Assembly: GCF_000238375.3 (NCBI RefSeq)
Contig: NZ_AHBZ03000022.1
Span: 1 to 64,000, forward strand
Length of the DNA: 64,000 bases
Origin: Pseudoalteromonas citrea
Lineage (GTDB): Bacteria; Pseudomonadota; Gammaproteobacteria; Enterobacterales; Alteromonadaceae
Direction of reading: 5' to 3'
A model generated the notes under the pieces. The model ran no database searches, was not told where the DNA came from, and was given only the letters and a program-made list of their open reading frames with translations. Below, in pieces: positions 46,777 through 58,024 of this stretch. How positions within the stretch are numbered: position 1 is the first letter of the stretch; every line of letters starts with the position of its first letter. A program made the position numbers and the translations under genes.

Positions 46777-48237
46777 TTATTCAGGTTTGTATACTTTAAC
46801 GTTCATAAAGCCATTCTCATGAAGGATAAGCGCTTGTAGTTGACTCATCACACCCTTTTTACAGTACAGGTAATATTCTTTGTCTTGCGGTAAATCTGCA
46901 AACTTCGTACTTAAACGGAAAAAAGGTAAATGCTCGACATCAACCCCTTCAACCTCTAATGGGTCTGCATCTTCTTCATCAGGTGAACGAATATCAAGGA
47001 TCACACCATTTTCTGGCAATTGACTGGCTGACTCAGCCTCTTTTACTTCTTCTTTTGCTTCTGTCTCAATCTCTCTAATGTCTTTCACAGTGGCATTTTT
47101 AATCACTGTATCTAGCACATCAAAGTCAAATTTAGCCTCTTCGGCGATAATCGTTTCAAGTTTGGCTTTAACTGTGGGTTTTTTCGAAATAACCCCACAA
47201 TACTCAGGCATTGCTTCAGCCATTTCAATGGTGCCTATCTCGCGCGCAATATTGATAATTTCGGCTTTGTCATGTTGGATCAAAGGACGAATGATTAGCG
47301 TCTCAGTGACACGGTCAATCACGTTCAAGTTTGCCAATGTTTGGCTTGATACCTGACCAATGCTCTCACCTGTAACAAGTGCTGGAATGTTTAAACGCTC
47401 AGCCACTTGACTACCGGCACGCATCATCATGCGCTTAAGTACCACACCCATTTGGCCGTTTTCCACATTCTCTAAAATCTCAGCAACCACAGGTTCAAAA
47501 TCGACGGTAATAAATTTTACTTTGTGGGTAGAGCTAAAACGATTCCATAAAAAATGACTCACTTGCTTCACGCCAATCTCATGTGCAGCACCACCTAGAT
47601 TGAAGAATAAGAAATGCGTACGCGCCCCTTTTCTCATCATTTGATAGGTAGCAACACCAGAGTCAAAGCCACCAGAGATAAGCGATAATACATCTTCTTG
47701 AGTTGGTAATGGAAAACCAGCAATACCATAATGTGTATGCGTCACAATATAGGCTAAGTCGCCTTTTATCTCGATCTTAACAGTCACTTCAGGCTTACTT
47801 AGCTTAACGCGCGCGCCTTCAACATGCTGATTTAAGCCACCGCCAACATAACGCTCAACATCTGAAGAGGTAAATTCGTGATCGCCTCTGCGCTTTACTC
47901 GTACACAAAACGTTTTATTTGCAATACTATGCCCAGCTAATTCAAGCGTGCGCTGATAAATATCATCTAAGCCATCAAATGCTGTTTCCTGCACTTCAAT
48001 AAACTGCACAATACCCGGCACTCGTTTTAAGTTATCAACAAATTGCTCACGTATATCCGCATTAGCACTTTGACTTTCAACCGAGATATTGTCCCAATTA
48101 TTTTTTACTTTTACATTTTCATCAATCCGACGCAAAATGATTTTGATATTTCTTTCAAGCACTTGTGTAAAGCGCTTACGAACGGACTTGCTCTTGATTG
48201 CAATTTCAGGATGCAATTTGACGATAAATTTAAGCAT
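46777..48237 (-). CDS. thiI: tRNA 4-thiouridine synthetase ThiI
   Basis: Transfers sulfur to U8 of tRNA and serves thiazole synthesis. A 486-aa protein: NFLD and THUMP domains (about 1-165), PP-loop ATPase with SGGFDSGVATYQMM (about 187-200), and a C-terminal rhodanese domain (about 400-486) with the sulfur-carrying C459 in YCKKGVMS. This long form with rhodanese is like the Escherichia coli enzyme (482 aa). Confidence 0.96.
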   Translation of the reverse strand: MLKFIVKLHPEIAIKSKSVRKRFTQVLERNIKIILRRIDENVKVKNNWDNISVESQSANADIREQFVDNLKRVPGIVQFIEVQETAFDGLDDIYQRTLELAGHSIANKTFCVRVKRRGDHEFTSSDVERYVGGGLNQHVEGARVKLSKPEVTVKIEIKGDLAYIVTHTHYGIAGFPLPTQEDVLSLISGGFDSGVATYQMMRKGARTHFLFFNLGGAAHEIGVKQVSHFLWNRFSSTHKVKFITVDFEPVVAEILENVENGQMGVVLKRMMMRAGSQVAERLNIPALVTGESIGQVSSQTLANLNVIDRVTETLIIRPLIQHDKAEIINIAREIGTIEMAEAMPEYCGVISKKPTVKAKLETIIAEEAKFDFDVLDTVIKNATVKDIREIETEAKEEVKEAESASQLPENGVILDIRSPDEEDADPLEVEGVDVEHLPFFRLSTKFADLPQDKEYYLYCKKGVMSQLQALILHENGFMNVKVYKPE

Positions 48238-48343
48238 AGAAACAACTCTTTAGACTGGGCGATCGCACGCCGGGACAACTGGCGCGCGATTATAGCAAAT
48301 TTCTCCCCGACTAGGAAATAACCACTTAAATAAAACGAGACTA

Positions 48344-49000
48344 TTACGCTATGCTTGGCAGCGACTCATCAGCAAGCTGCTGATAATGTGCCTGTAACAC
48401 GCTAATTTTCTGCACACTCAGATCAGTACAGTATGGCTTAAATAACATGAGCACTTTAACAATGCCATTGTAGATATCTTGTTGTTCAAGCACTCCTGTT
48501 AATCGCCTCGCTTTAACATAAGGTGTCCAAAAGCTGACCGTCATTTTTAACATGTGAGCCACTTCAACCGCATCTTCATCTGTAATATCAATGACCTTAC
48601 TGGTTCGTAAACCAATAACAACAGAGCGTACTTGTTCAAATAAATCGGCCTGAAATGAAATATAATCTTTTTTCAACACCTCATCTTTGGCCAAAATATC
48701 AGTCAAATTATCGTAAAAGAAGTGATATCGCCACATCAACTCAAATAGAGAATCTAAATATTTAGTCAGTTGTTCTAGTGGTTCAAACTCTGTATTCAAT
48801 GGCTTAAAGTGCGTACTCAAATGTTCACGATACAGAGTAAAAATATTGCGAATGATGTCCTCTTTGTTTTTAAAGTGATAATACAAGTTTCCTGGGCTTA
48901 TCCCCAAATTAGAAGCAATGTGATTGGTTGTTATCGCCCGTTCCCCATGTAAATTAAACAAAGCAATACTGGTACGAATAATTTTTTCCTTGGTATTCAT
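48344..49000 (-). CDS. TetR-family transcriptional regulator
   Basis: A 218-aa regulator with an N-terminal helix-turn-helix (residues about 5-50): AITTNHIASNLGISPGNLYYHFKNKEDI is a clean TetR signature. The C-terminal ligand domain is helical with no recognisable ligand. It is divergent from coaD, 190 bp away, so targets in the shared region or its own promoter are possible. Confidence 0.92.
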   Translation of the reverse strand: MNTKEKIIRTSIALFNLHGERAITTNHIASNLGISPGNLYYHFKNKEDIIRNIFTLYREHLSTHFKPLNTEFEPLEQLTKYLDSLFELMWRYHFFYDNLTDILAKDEVLKKDYISFQADLFEQVRSVVIGLRTSKVIDITDEDAVEVAHMLKMTVSFWTPYVKARRLTGVLEQQDIYNGIVKVLMLFKPYCTDLSVQKISVLQAHYQQLADESLPSIA

Positions 49001-49157
49001 ATCCTGTTCTCTCTAACACGCAAATTTTTATAATATAGGTAAATTACTACACGCTAAGTATAGCTAAATAGAATAACTGAAAATAGCACAATCAGTTTTA
49101 GATATAAGCAATATTACATCTAAGCAGACCAGTGAAATTTTCATGGAACACTGTTAA

Positions 49158-51046
<1,889 letters not shown>

Positions 51047-51081
51047 GTTCAAGTAAACACTCAATATCGTTAAGATCATAA

Positions 51082-51118
51082 ATAAAGCAAGTAGGTTAAA
51101 ATGTAGATCCTACTTGCT
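51082..51118 (-). terminator. Terminator of the peptide/membrane-protein pocket
   Basis: Perfect 9-bp stem GCAAGTAGG/CCTACTTGC with a 13-nt loop, followed on the minus strand by TTTATTTATG. It lies 20 bp after the stop of the 51139-51600 gene and also behind the Wzi-like gene on the other side. Confidence 0.8.
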
Positions 51119-51138
51119 CTTCGTCATCGCGTTATCAG

Positions 51139-51600
51139 TTACTGTGTGGCCGACGTTCTGAATATTTTGTGTTGCAATCGGACTAGCCATAAAAAATCTC
51201 TATTCACTATCAAAACACACACAATTATAATATCGATCGTGTTGATTCCAACTGAGAAGAAATCCCAAAACCACCAATGCTCAGGCTTTCCGAGTAAGAC
51301 CAAATCGGTATATAGGCTTAAAAATAATAAAATATTGATTGTTAAACCAGCAAATACATATTTAACTGCGCAACTATATGTTAATGAAAAACACTTATGA
51401 ATTATTACAATAAAAGCAATGGTCAACAAATCATAAATAGCCCACTCTATGTACAATATTGATGTTGCATTGGTTAAGTCAATCAGGTGGTTACTTATAA
51501 AGTATGATGTAGCCATAACTCCGGAAGCTAATAACAAGGAAGCTTTCTGACTAAGTCCTGATACATAAAAAAATAAATTAAGTAAAAAGCTCAACACCAT
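51139..51600 (-). CDS. Five-helix membrane protein, unknown; 5' end apparently damaged
   Basis: From the ATG at 51600 the product is 153 aa with five hydrophobic segments (about 1-15, 20-36, 47-69, 78-104, 118-143), few charges, and a basic C-terminus. No family recognised. The same frame is open a further 63 bp upstream, back to the stop of the 53-codon peptide gene, and encodes a plausible N-terminus (AIYTLSELGLHFDTVIVIG) that completes helix 1. No ATG, GTG or TTG lies in that stretch in frame; an out-of-frame ATG at 51659 suggests a one-base loss. It could be an immunity or export partner of the peptide. Confidence 0.65.
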   Translation of the reverse strand: MVLSFLLNLFFYVSGLSQKASLLLASGVMATSYFISNHLIDLTNATSILYIEWAIYDLLTIAFIVIIHKCFSLTYSCAVKYVFAGLTINILLFLSLYTDLVLLGKPEHWWFWDFFSVGINTIDIIIVCVLIVNRDFLWLVRLQHKIFRTSATQ

Positions 51601-51666
51601 CCCGATAACAATAACGGTGTCAAAATGTAAGCCTAGTTCCGATAACGTATAAATGGCATGTACCTA

Positions 51667-51828
51667 TTAAATTTTACTCTTTGGAAGAATAATTGCACCG
51701 CCCCCACGACCTCCAGAAACAGTACCTAAAAAAATAACACTCAAAACCTTATCAGATAGTACTTCTGAATTACCAGCCTTTTGCGATGAGTTTCTACTTT
51801 TTAATAACGATTTAATTACTTTTATCAT
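51667..51828 (-). CDS. Candidate double-glycine leader peptide (bacteriocin/RiPP-like precursor), 53 aa
   Basis: ATG to tandem stops TAA TAG, with a strong ribosome binding site GAGGGA five bases upstream. The N-terminus MIKVIKSLLKSR is basic; then VLSDKVLSVIFLGTVSGG looks like a double-glycine leader end, with hydrophobic residues at -4 (V37), -7 (L34) and -12 (L29) before G39-G40. The expected core RGGGAIILPKSKI (41-53) is Gly-rich and cationic. The usual Glu at -8 is Phe. No peptidase-type ABC transporter or modifying enzyme is in the window. Family not recognised; chance is unlikely given signals and composition, but activity is inference. Confidence 0.6.
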   Translation of the reverse strand: MIKVIKSLLKSRNSSQKAGNSEVLSDKVLSVIFLGTVSGGRGGGAIILPKSKI

Positions 51829-51854
51829 GATTTTCCCTCAGTTTCGATGGCTAT

Positions 51855-51884
51855 TTCATGACACTCCATGCCCGAAGTGTCAAA
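51855..51884 (-). promoter_or_regulatory. Possible promoter/operator of the peptide gene
   Basis: On the minus strand TTGACA (51883-51878) is a consensus -35, but the -10 at a 17-bp spacer is poor (CATGAA). The -35 lies in a perfect inverted repeat TGACACT (51882-51876) / AGTGTCA (51865-51859) with a 10-bp spacer, a shape suited to a repressor or activator dimer. Confidence 0.35.
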
Positions 51885-52008
51885 AAACCTCTACCATTGA
51901 AATTAAGCAAACATCAAGCCAGAATGTTAAATAAATTAACAAAAGCACTCACAATACGCCAACAATACCATTAATTGGTATAATATAAATTAAATACAAC
52001 CATGGAAA

Positions 52009-53874
52009 TTACGCTACATATTTACAAGATATAAAATTAGTAGCCTTAGAAGTTAGCATATACTCCATTGCCACTTCATCACAATTGTCTTTTCTTAAAC
52101 ACAATTCACAATCTTTCATTACCTTTTCAGGTAAACTCTCTTTAGTGCAGTCAGTAAATCCCTGCTTTGTAAAAAAGCCAGGCACTCTGGTTAACACAAT
52201 GATCCGATGCAATGCCAACTTTTTCGCTTTGCTCAACAAATAATCAACCAACTGCTGCCCTTGCCCCTTTGCACTCACCTCAGGATTGATCCCTAATGAG
52301 CGGATCTCCGCTAATCCAGTATCATAAATATACAAAGAGGCACAGCCTGTGACTTTGCCGTCGACTTCTGTGACTGCAAACTCATTTATAGAGTGCACCA
52401 TATCACTTTTTGCCCTTGGTAAATTCTCACCCACTTTGGCCCAATACTGCACTAAGCCCGCTATAGCCTCGACATCATTTAAGGTTGCGTCCCTTACCGT
52501 AATTTGGCGTTTTTTTTTCGCTGTCTTAATCGCACCACTTACTTGCGGCAAAGATGTGCCACCTAATGCTTGCCGGGCGGCAATACAGGCGTCAATTTCT
52601 AAAACAGGATACACATCCTCTTCTATCACACTGCATACAGCTTTAAATTCATCTAGCGCCAGTTGCTCTAGATTTACTTGCTTTTCAATCGCTACCTGTA
52701 CTAACTGCCCTACAATATGGTGCCCTTCTCGAAAAGGGATCCCCTTTGCTACTAAATAATCAGCAAGCTCGGTTGCATTAGCGTGTCCACCTTGAGCTGC
52801 AGATAAAGTGCGATCAGCATTCACCTTTAAACCCTTTAAACACGCTTGCGCCATATGAATGCATGCTAACCACGTTGGCATAGCATCAAACAGTCCCTCT
52901 TTGTCTTCTTGCATATCTTTATTATAAGCAAGAGGTAACGCTTTTAAGGTCATCATCATGGCACTAAATGCACCAAACACACGCCCTGTTTTCCCACGGA
53001 TCAATTCAAGGGCATCTGGGTTTTTCTTCTGCGGCATTAATGAAGAGCCCGATGTAACATTATCAGCAAGCTCAATGAACCCAGCTTCACCGGAATTATA
53101 AAAAATTAAATCCTCCGCAAAGCGAGATAAATGGATCATAGAAATACTGGCGCAGCTTAACAGCTCAACCACAAAATCCCTGTCAGAAACTGCATCCAGG
53201 CTATTGCGTGATGCTTCACTAAAGCCAAGCTCACTCGCAAGCGCATGACGATTAATGGGGTACGCAGTGCCTGCTAATGCACCGCTTCCGAGAGGGCAAA
53301 CATTTAAACGTTTTATTGCATCGCTCAAACGCGATTCATCACGCTCCAACATCTCTACATAGGCCATGCACCAATGACTAAAAAGTACCGGTTGAGCTCG
53401 CTGTAAATGCGTGTAACCTGGTAAAATGGTTCCTAACTCACGCTCTGCTGTGGTAATAAACTCGGCTTTCAACTCTCTAAGAGCACTGAGGATTTGCCCT
53501 GCAGTTTCACGGCTCCATAATCTAAAGTCAGTAGCAACTTGATCGTTACGGCTACGCCCCGTGTGCAACTTTTTCGCCAAGTCTCCTACTTTTTCAATGA
53601 GCTTTGCTTCAACATAAGAATGAATATCTTCATACCCCGCAGTCGCAACACTTTGTGGGTTTTCCTGTACTTCCACATGCAGCTGCTGCAACGCAGTCAC
53701 TAACTCACTATGCTCTGTATTTGATAACACATTTACTTGCTTTAGCGCCCCAGCCCATGCAATTGAACCAATAATATCTTGCTCTGCCATTTGATAATCA
53801 AATGGCAGAGAATCATTAAATTGTTTAAATGCAGCGTCAGGGCCTGTTGAAAACCGGCCACCCCATAATGCCAT
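52009..53874 (-). CDS. argH: Bifunctional argininosuccinate lyase / N-acetylglutamate synthase ArgH(A)
   Basis: A 621-aa fusion. Residues 1 to about 458 are argininosuccinate lyase: [39 protein letters not shown], and the signature [20 protein letters not shown]. Residues about 468-615 form a GNAT acetyltransferase domain ([42 protein letters not shown]) that supplies acetylglutamate synthase activity in the ArgH(A) type known from Moritella and relatives. So the first and last steps of the pathway are on one chain. Last gene of the argCBFGH operon. The C-terminus has several Cys ([11 protein letters not shown]). Confidence 0.95.
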   Translation of the reverse strand: MALWGGRFSTGPDAAFKQFNDSLPFDYQMAEQDIIGSIAWAGALKQVNVLSNTEHSELVTALQQLHVEVQENPQSVATAGYEDIHSYVEAKLIEKVGDLAKKLHTGRSRNDQVATDFRLWSRETAGQILSALRELKAEFITTAERELGTILPGYTHLQRAQPVLFSHWCMAYVEMLERDESRLSDAIKRLNVCPLGSGALAGTAYPINRHALASELGFSEASRNSLDAVSDRDFVVELLSCASISMIHLSRFAEDLIFYNSGEAGFIELADNVTSGSSLMPQKKNPDALELIRGKTGRVFGAFSAMMMTLKALPLAYNKDMQEDKEGLFDAMPTWLACIHMAQACLKGLKVNADRTLSAAQGGHANATELADYLVAKGIPFREGHHIVGQLVQVAIEKQVNLEQLALDEFKAVCSVIEEDVYPVLEIDACIAARQALGGTSLPQVSGAIKTAKKKRQITVRDATLNDVEAIAGLVQYWAKVGENLPRAKSDMVHSINEFAVTEVDGKVTGCASLYIYDTGLAEIRSLGINPEVSAKGQGQQLVDYLLSKAKKLALHRIIVLTRVPGFFTKQGFTDCTKESLPEKVMKDCELCLRKDNCDEVAMEYMLTSKATNFISCKYVA

Positions 53875-53907
53875 TGCTATTCTCCGAACTCAGTACTATT
53901 AACTCAA

Positions 53908-55116
53908 CTATTTAGACGTCTTATTTAAGGTTGCGATTCTACTTGATAATGAAAACAACCGAATGAACCCTTCTGCATGTGATTGGTCATAGACATCGTC
54001 ATCACCAAATGTGGCAAAATCTTCACTGTATAAACTATTTATCGATTGCTTTTGTACCGCCTGTACCTGACCTTTATAAAGCTTCAATACCACCTCGCCC
54101 GTTGCCAATTCGCAAAGCGCTTCAGCACCAGCCAAAATAGACGCCTTAAGTGGCGTAAACCAACGACCGTCATAGACCAAGTGTGCAAACTCACTACCCA
54201 ACGTTTCTTTCCACTTGCGGCTAGATTTATCTAAAATGAGTTCATCAATCGCCTGCAGTGCAGCCATCATGACAGTGCCGCCCGGTGTTTCGTAACAACC
54301 ACGGGATTTCATACCAACCAAGCGGTTTTCTACAATGTCGACGCGCCCCACACCATGTGGTGCTGCAATATGATTAAGCTGAACCAAACAGTTATAAGGA
54401 CTATAACGCTCGCCATTTACAGCTACTATCTGACCTTTTTCGACAGAGACCGAAACAAATTCAGGAGTATCCGGTGCTTCCTCAGGCGAATTTGTCATAG
54501 TCCATACTTGATCACTCGGTTGATTCCAAGGATCTTCAAGCTCGCCACCTTCATGAGAGATATGCCATGCATTGGCATCACGGCTATAAATTTTTGTGGC
54601 TGATGCAGCACATGGAATGTCACGCTCAGCAAGGTAATCAAGTAATGATTCGCGACTGGTCAAATCCCATTCACGCCATGGCGCAATCACCTCAAGATCT
54701 GGTGCTAAAGCGGCAAAGCAAGCTTCAAAACGAACTTGATCATTCCCTTTGCCTGTACAGCCATGCGACAGTGCATCGGCACCCACTTTACGCGCAATTT
54801 CAACTTGCGCTTTAGCAATGATAGGTCTGGCCATAGAAGTACCTAATAAATAGGTCCCTTCATAAATAGCGCCTGTTTTTAATGTTGGGTAAATATACTC
54901 GCTAACCATTTCGTCTTTAAGGTCTACGACATAACATTCAGATGCACCCGATGCGATTGCTTTCTCTTCAACACCGGCAAGCTCATCTTCGCCTTGGCCT
55001 ACATCAGCAACAAATGCAACAACTTCACAGCCATAGGTTTCTTTCAACCATGGTACAATAGCCGATGTATCTAACCCGCCAGAATATGCCAATACGATCT
55101 TTTTAAATTTACTCAT
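53908..55116 (-). CDS. argG: Argininosuccinate synthase
   Basis: Joins citrulline and aspartate using ATP. The 402-aa product begins with the PP-loop motif [17 protein letters not shown], then [14 protein letters not shown] and [12 protein letters not shown], all family signatures of the short bacterial class. It lies between argF (8 bp) and argH(A). Confidence 0.97.
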   Translation of the reverse strand: MSKFKKIVLAYSGGLDTSAIVPWLKETYGCEVVAFVADVGQGEDELAGVEEKAIASGASECYVVDLKDEMVSEYIYPTLKTGAIYEGTYLLGTSMARPIIAKAQVEIARKVGADALSHGCTGKGNDQVRFEACFAALAPDLEVIAPWREWDLTSRESLLDYLAERDIPCAASATKIYSRDANAWHISHEGGELEDPWNQPSDQVWTMTNSPEEAPDTPEFVSVSVEKGQIVAVNGERYSPYNCLVQLNHIAAPHGVGRVDIVENRLVGMKSRGCYETPGGTVMMAALQAIDELILDKSSRKWKETLGSEFAHLVYDGRWFTPLKASILAGAEALCELATGEVVLKLYKGQVQAVQKQSINSLYSEDFATFGDDDVYDQSHAEGFIRLFSLSSRIATLNKTSK

Positions 55117-55124
55117 GATTTTCC

Positions 55125-56048
55125 TTACACATAATTTGGATTTAACAGCGATACCAATAGTGCACTTTGTGCATGCATCCGGTTTTCAGCTTGTTGAATA
55201 ATTTTTGAATGCTTACCATCCATCACTTCAGACGTGATCTCGTATTCACGGTGAGCGGGTTGGCAATGTAAAATACTGCTCGCGCCAGTTTGCTCAACTA
55301 AAGCTTGATTAATTTGATAGGGCATAAAAGTCTGTTTTACTTGTTCAAGCGGTGTGCTATCACCCATAGACACCCACGTATCGGCATATAACACATTGGA
55401 GCCCGCAGCTGCTTCCACGCGATCACTGATCAATACTGATGCGCCATTAACCGCAGCAATTTGCTCAGCCTGTTTTACAATTTGCGCATCTGGAGAGTGG
55501 CCTTTAGGACATACCACCACAAAGTCAGTTCCAAGTGTTGCAGCCAACAACATCAATGAATGTGTGACATTATTACCTGCACCAATAAAAGCGAGTTTAA
55601 GCTGGCTTACATCACCATACACTTCTTTCAGCGTTAAAAAGTCAGCCAGCGCCTGGCATGGGTGATATAAGTCACATAAGCTATTTACAATTGGAATTGA
55701 AGAGTTAGCCGATAACGTAGTGAGCGTGCTATGTTGATTCACGCGTGCAACCAAGCAATCAGCCCAAGTTGATATATTTAAAGCAAAGTCTTGCACCGAC
55801 TCACGATTACCCATTGCGCCATTTTGTTGGTCTAAATAAACAGCATGTCCGCCCAGTTTATTAATGCCGATATCAAACGATAATCGGGTCCGTAAACTCG
55901 GTTTTTCAAATAGTGTCACAACCGACTTACCAGCCAAAGCATGACTATACTCCTGCGGTTGTTGTTTAATATTTATTGCTAAGTCAAGTAACTGCAAAGC
56001 TTGGTGTTTATCTAACTCTAAGCCAGTTAAAAAATGTGTCATCGTCAT
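55125..56048 (-). CDS. argF: Ornithine carbamoyltransferase
   Basis: Makes citrulline from ornithine and carbamoyl phosphate. The 307-aa product has the carbamoyl-phosphate loop [24 protein letters not shown], and DTWVSMGD. The ornithine motif usually written HCLP reads HCQPAHR here. AGGA six bases upstream supports the first ATG. Order argB-argF-argG makes the assignment secure. Confidence 0.94.
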   Translation of the reverse strand: MTMTHFLTGLELDKHQALQLLDLAINIKQQPQEYSHALAGKSVVTLFEKPSLRTRLSFDIGINKLGGHAVYLDQQNGAMGNRESVQDFALNISTWADCLVARVNQHSTLTTLSANSSIPIVNSLCDLYHPCQALADFLTLKEVYGDVSQLKLAFIGAGNNVTHSLMLLAATLGTDFVVVCPKGHSPDAQIVKQAEQIAAVNGASVLISDRVEAAAGSNVLYADTWVSMGDSTPLEQVKQTFMPYQINQALVEQTGASSILHCQPAHREYEITSEVMDGKHSKIIQQAENRMHAQSALLVSLLNPNYV

Positions 56049-56056
56049 AATTATTC

Positions 56057-56830
56057 CTAAGGTGTAATTTTTGTTCCAACATGTTCCCCATTAACTAGGG
56101 CTGCTAGGTTTTGTGGTTTTTGCCAACTTGATATATACACCCCTCGTCGTAAATGTTGGGCTGCGCGAAGGCTGGTCTTTACTTTGACCTCCATTCCGCC
56201 CACGATAACTCCTGTTGCTATAAGTTGTTCTATTTCATGCTCATCTAATTGATGCAGCGATTTTTTTTCAGCATCTAGTACGGCTTCTACATCTGTCATA
56301 AAAATCAGTTCAGCGTTTAGTTCACTGGCAATGGCTGCTGCTGCTTCATCAGCATTTACATTAAACAACTGCCCGTCATTTCCAATACCAATGGAGCTAA
56401 CAACAGGTAACTTCCCCATTGCCAGTAGTTCTGGAAGCACACCATCACTACCTGCAGTACATTCACCGACCTGAGCCAACGCTTTAAGTTTTTGCTTGGT
56501 CACGATGCCCGCTTCATACAAACTACAACCGAAAGGTTGCAAATTTGCGACAATCGCTTGCGCCATAAGCTGCTTATTAGCACACCCTGCAAGTGCACCA
56601 ATAATGTAAGGCATTTGCTCTTTAGGGCTGATCCGTAATCCCTGATGTTTTGCACTCGCAAAACCGGCATCACTAAGCCAACGATCAACTAAAGCACCGC
56701 CGCCATGTACCAGCACAAATTGATTTTCTGACGAATGGGATATGATCTCAGCCATTTTTAAAAATAGCTCGCTTGCAGCTTCCTCGGTATTTAAAACGGC
56801 ACCCCCCACTTTGATAACCCAGGTTTTCAT
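56057..56830 (-). CDS. argB: Acetylglutamate kinase
   Basis: Phosphorylates N-acetylglutamate. From the ATG at 56830 (AAGGAG seven bases upstream; TGATG overlap with argC) the product is 257 aa, starting MKTWVIKVGGAVL. LVHGGGALVDRWL, NVNADEAAAAIASEL and GGMEVKVKTSLRAA are conserved substrate and ATP contacts. It looks like the short, arginine-insensitive class. Confidence 0.96.
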   Translation of the reverse strand: MKTWVIKVGGAVLNTEEAASELFLKMAEIISHSSENQFVLVHGGGALVDRWLSDAGFASAKHQGLRISPKEQMPYIIGALAGCANKQLMAQAIVANLQPFGCSLYEAGIVTKQKLKALAQVGECTAGSDGVLPELLAMGKLPVVSSIGIGNDGQLFNVNADEAAAAIASELNAELIFMTDVEAVLDAEKKSLHQLDEHEIEQLIATGVIVGGMEVKVKTSLRAAQHLRRGVYISSWQKPQNLAALVNGEHVGTKITP

Positions 56831-57843
56831 CAACACACTCCTTTTAAGCCAATGTAGCTAGGCTTTTTATTGACAATATTCATACATTGTAAAGCTTGCC
56901 CCGCTGCGCCTTTGAGTAAATTGTCGATCGCAACAACCACAATGAGCTGCTCACCTTGCTGCTGCCAACCAATATCAACATAAGGCTGCTTAACCACACC
57001 TTTAATCGTCGGGATCGTGCTGCCTTTTAAGCGAATTAACGGCTCATCCGCTAACACTTGATAGGCCTTATCTACATCTTCACTGCGTGTGCCTGGTTTC
57101 AAAGTAAGATAAATAGTTTCTAAAATCCCGCGTGGGAAGTTGCCTAAGTGAGGTGTGAATAAAACAGGGTGATCTAAATATTGCGCTATTTCAGGGGTAT
57201 GACGATGTGTAAATAAGCCATAGGGGGCCAACGATACTTCACAAAAGTGCGTCGCAATATTGGCTTTTCTGCCCGCGCCTGTAACACCCGATACGGCATT
57301 AATGATCACTTGATCGTCGGTAAGTAAATTGGCATCTTTTAAGGGTTTGAGTGCATTCAGTGCAGCTGTAGGATAACAGCCAGCCACAGCGATTAACTGT
57401 GCATCAGCAATATCTTGAGCATACCATTCAGCCAAGCCATACTGCGCCTGTTCGAGCCACTGTGCATATGGATGCTCAAAGCCATAATATGTATCGTAGT
57501 CACTGGTTTTTGCCAAACGATATCCACCTGACAAATCAAAGACCTTTTTGCCCAAAGCTAAAAACTTCGGGGCTAATTCAACGCTTACTTTATGGTCGGT
57601 ACACAAGCAGACATAATCGGCTTGCTGTTCAATAACTGAAAAAGCCTCTTCAGTTAACGGTAATAAAAGGGTGTCGAGCAAACCCGTGTGCTCTGGATAC
57701 AACTCGCTCAATAACTTGTCTTTATCCAGACTTTGCTCCGACACATAACAACCCACTAGGGAGAAATGGGGGTGTTTGGCGACTAAACTGGCAAGCTCTG
57801 CGCCACTATATCCACTGGCGCCAATAATCACTACATTCATCAT
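56830..57843 (-). CDS. argC: N-acetyl-gamma-glutamyl-phosphate reductase
   Basis: NADPH-dependent reduction step of arginine synthesis, 337 aa. The Rossmann motif GASGYSGAELASLV (residues about 8-21) and the catalytic-cysteine segment VAGCYPTAALNALKPL are intact, as is HRHTPEIAQYL. First gene of the operon, just downstream of an ARG box and divergent from argE. Confidence 0.97.
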   Translation of the reverse strand: MMNVVIIGASGYSGAELASLVAKHPHFSLVGCYVSEQSLDKDKLLSELYPEHTGLLDTLLLPLTEEAFSVIEQQADYVCLCTDHKVSVELAPKFLALGKKVFDLSGGYRLAKTSDYDTYYGFEHPYAQWLEQAQYGLAEWYAQDIADAQLIAVAGCYPTAALNALKPLKDANLLTDDQVIINAVSGVTGAGRKANIATHFCEVSLAPYGLFTHRHTPEIAQYLDHPVLFTPHLGNFPRGILETIYLTLKPGTRSEDVDKAYQVLADEPLIRLKGSTIPTIKGVVKQPYVDIGWQQQGEQLIVVVAIDNLLKGAAGQALQCMNIVNKKPSYIGLKGVC

Positions 57844-57950
57844 TTTGTTACTTACTCTTAATTATCAATTGCATTTTTATACTTACTGTGGAATTAAATA
57901 GTGAATGTATATCGTCGCATGCCAGCCTCTAAAATATATTTATGCTAAAA

Positions 57951-57970
57951 AAGTGAATTGATATTCATAT
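57951..57970. promoter_or_regulatory. ARG box (ArgR operator) between argC and argE
   Basis: TGAATTGATATTCA (57954-57967) is a perfect palindromic match to the core ArgR site TGAATnnnnATTCA, placed between the divergent arg genes. A weaker partner, TGAATGTATATCGT, starts at 57902. ArgR with arginine would repress both directions. Confidence 0.82.
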
Positions 57971-58024
57971 TAAACACCTTTACATTGTTATGCAATTACT
58001 TTGAATAAATATTTTGGAAAAATA

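Noticed and set aside
51146-51400. 84-codon plus-strand frame opposite the five-helix membrane protein
   Set aside because: The minus-strand product has coherent membrane helices and a terminator behind it; the plus frame is polar and lacks translation signals.
51965-51981. Palindrome ATACCA-TTAAT-TGGTAT after argH(A) as a strong terminator
   Set aside because: The stem is only 6 bp and AT-rich with no T-run on the minus strand; it may only be a weak stop signal.
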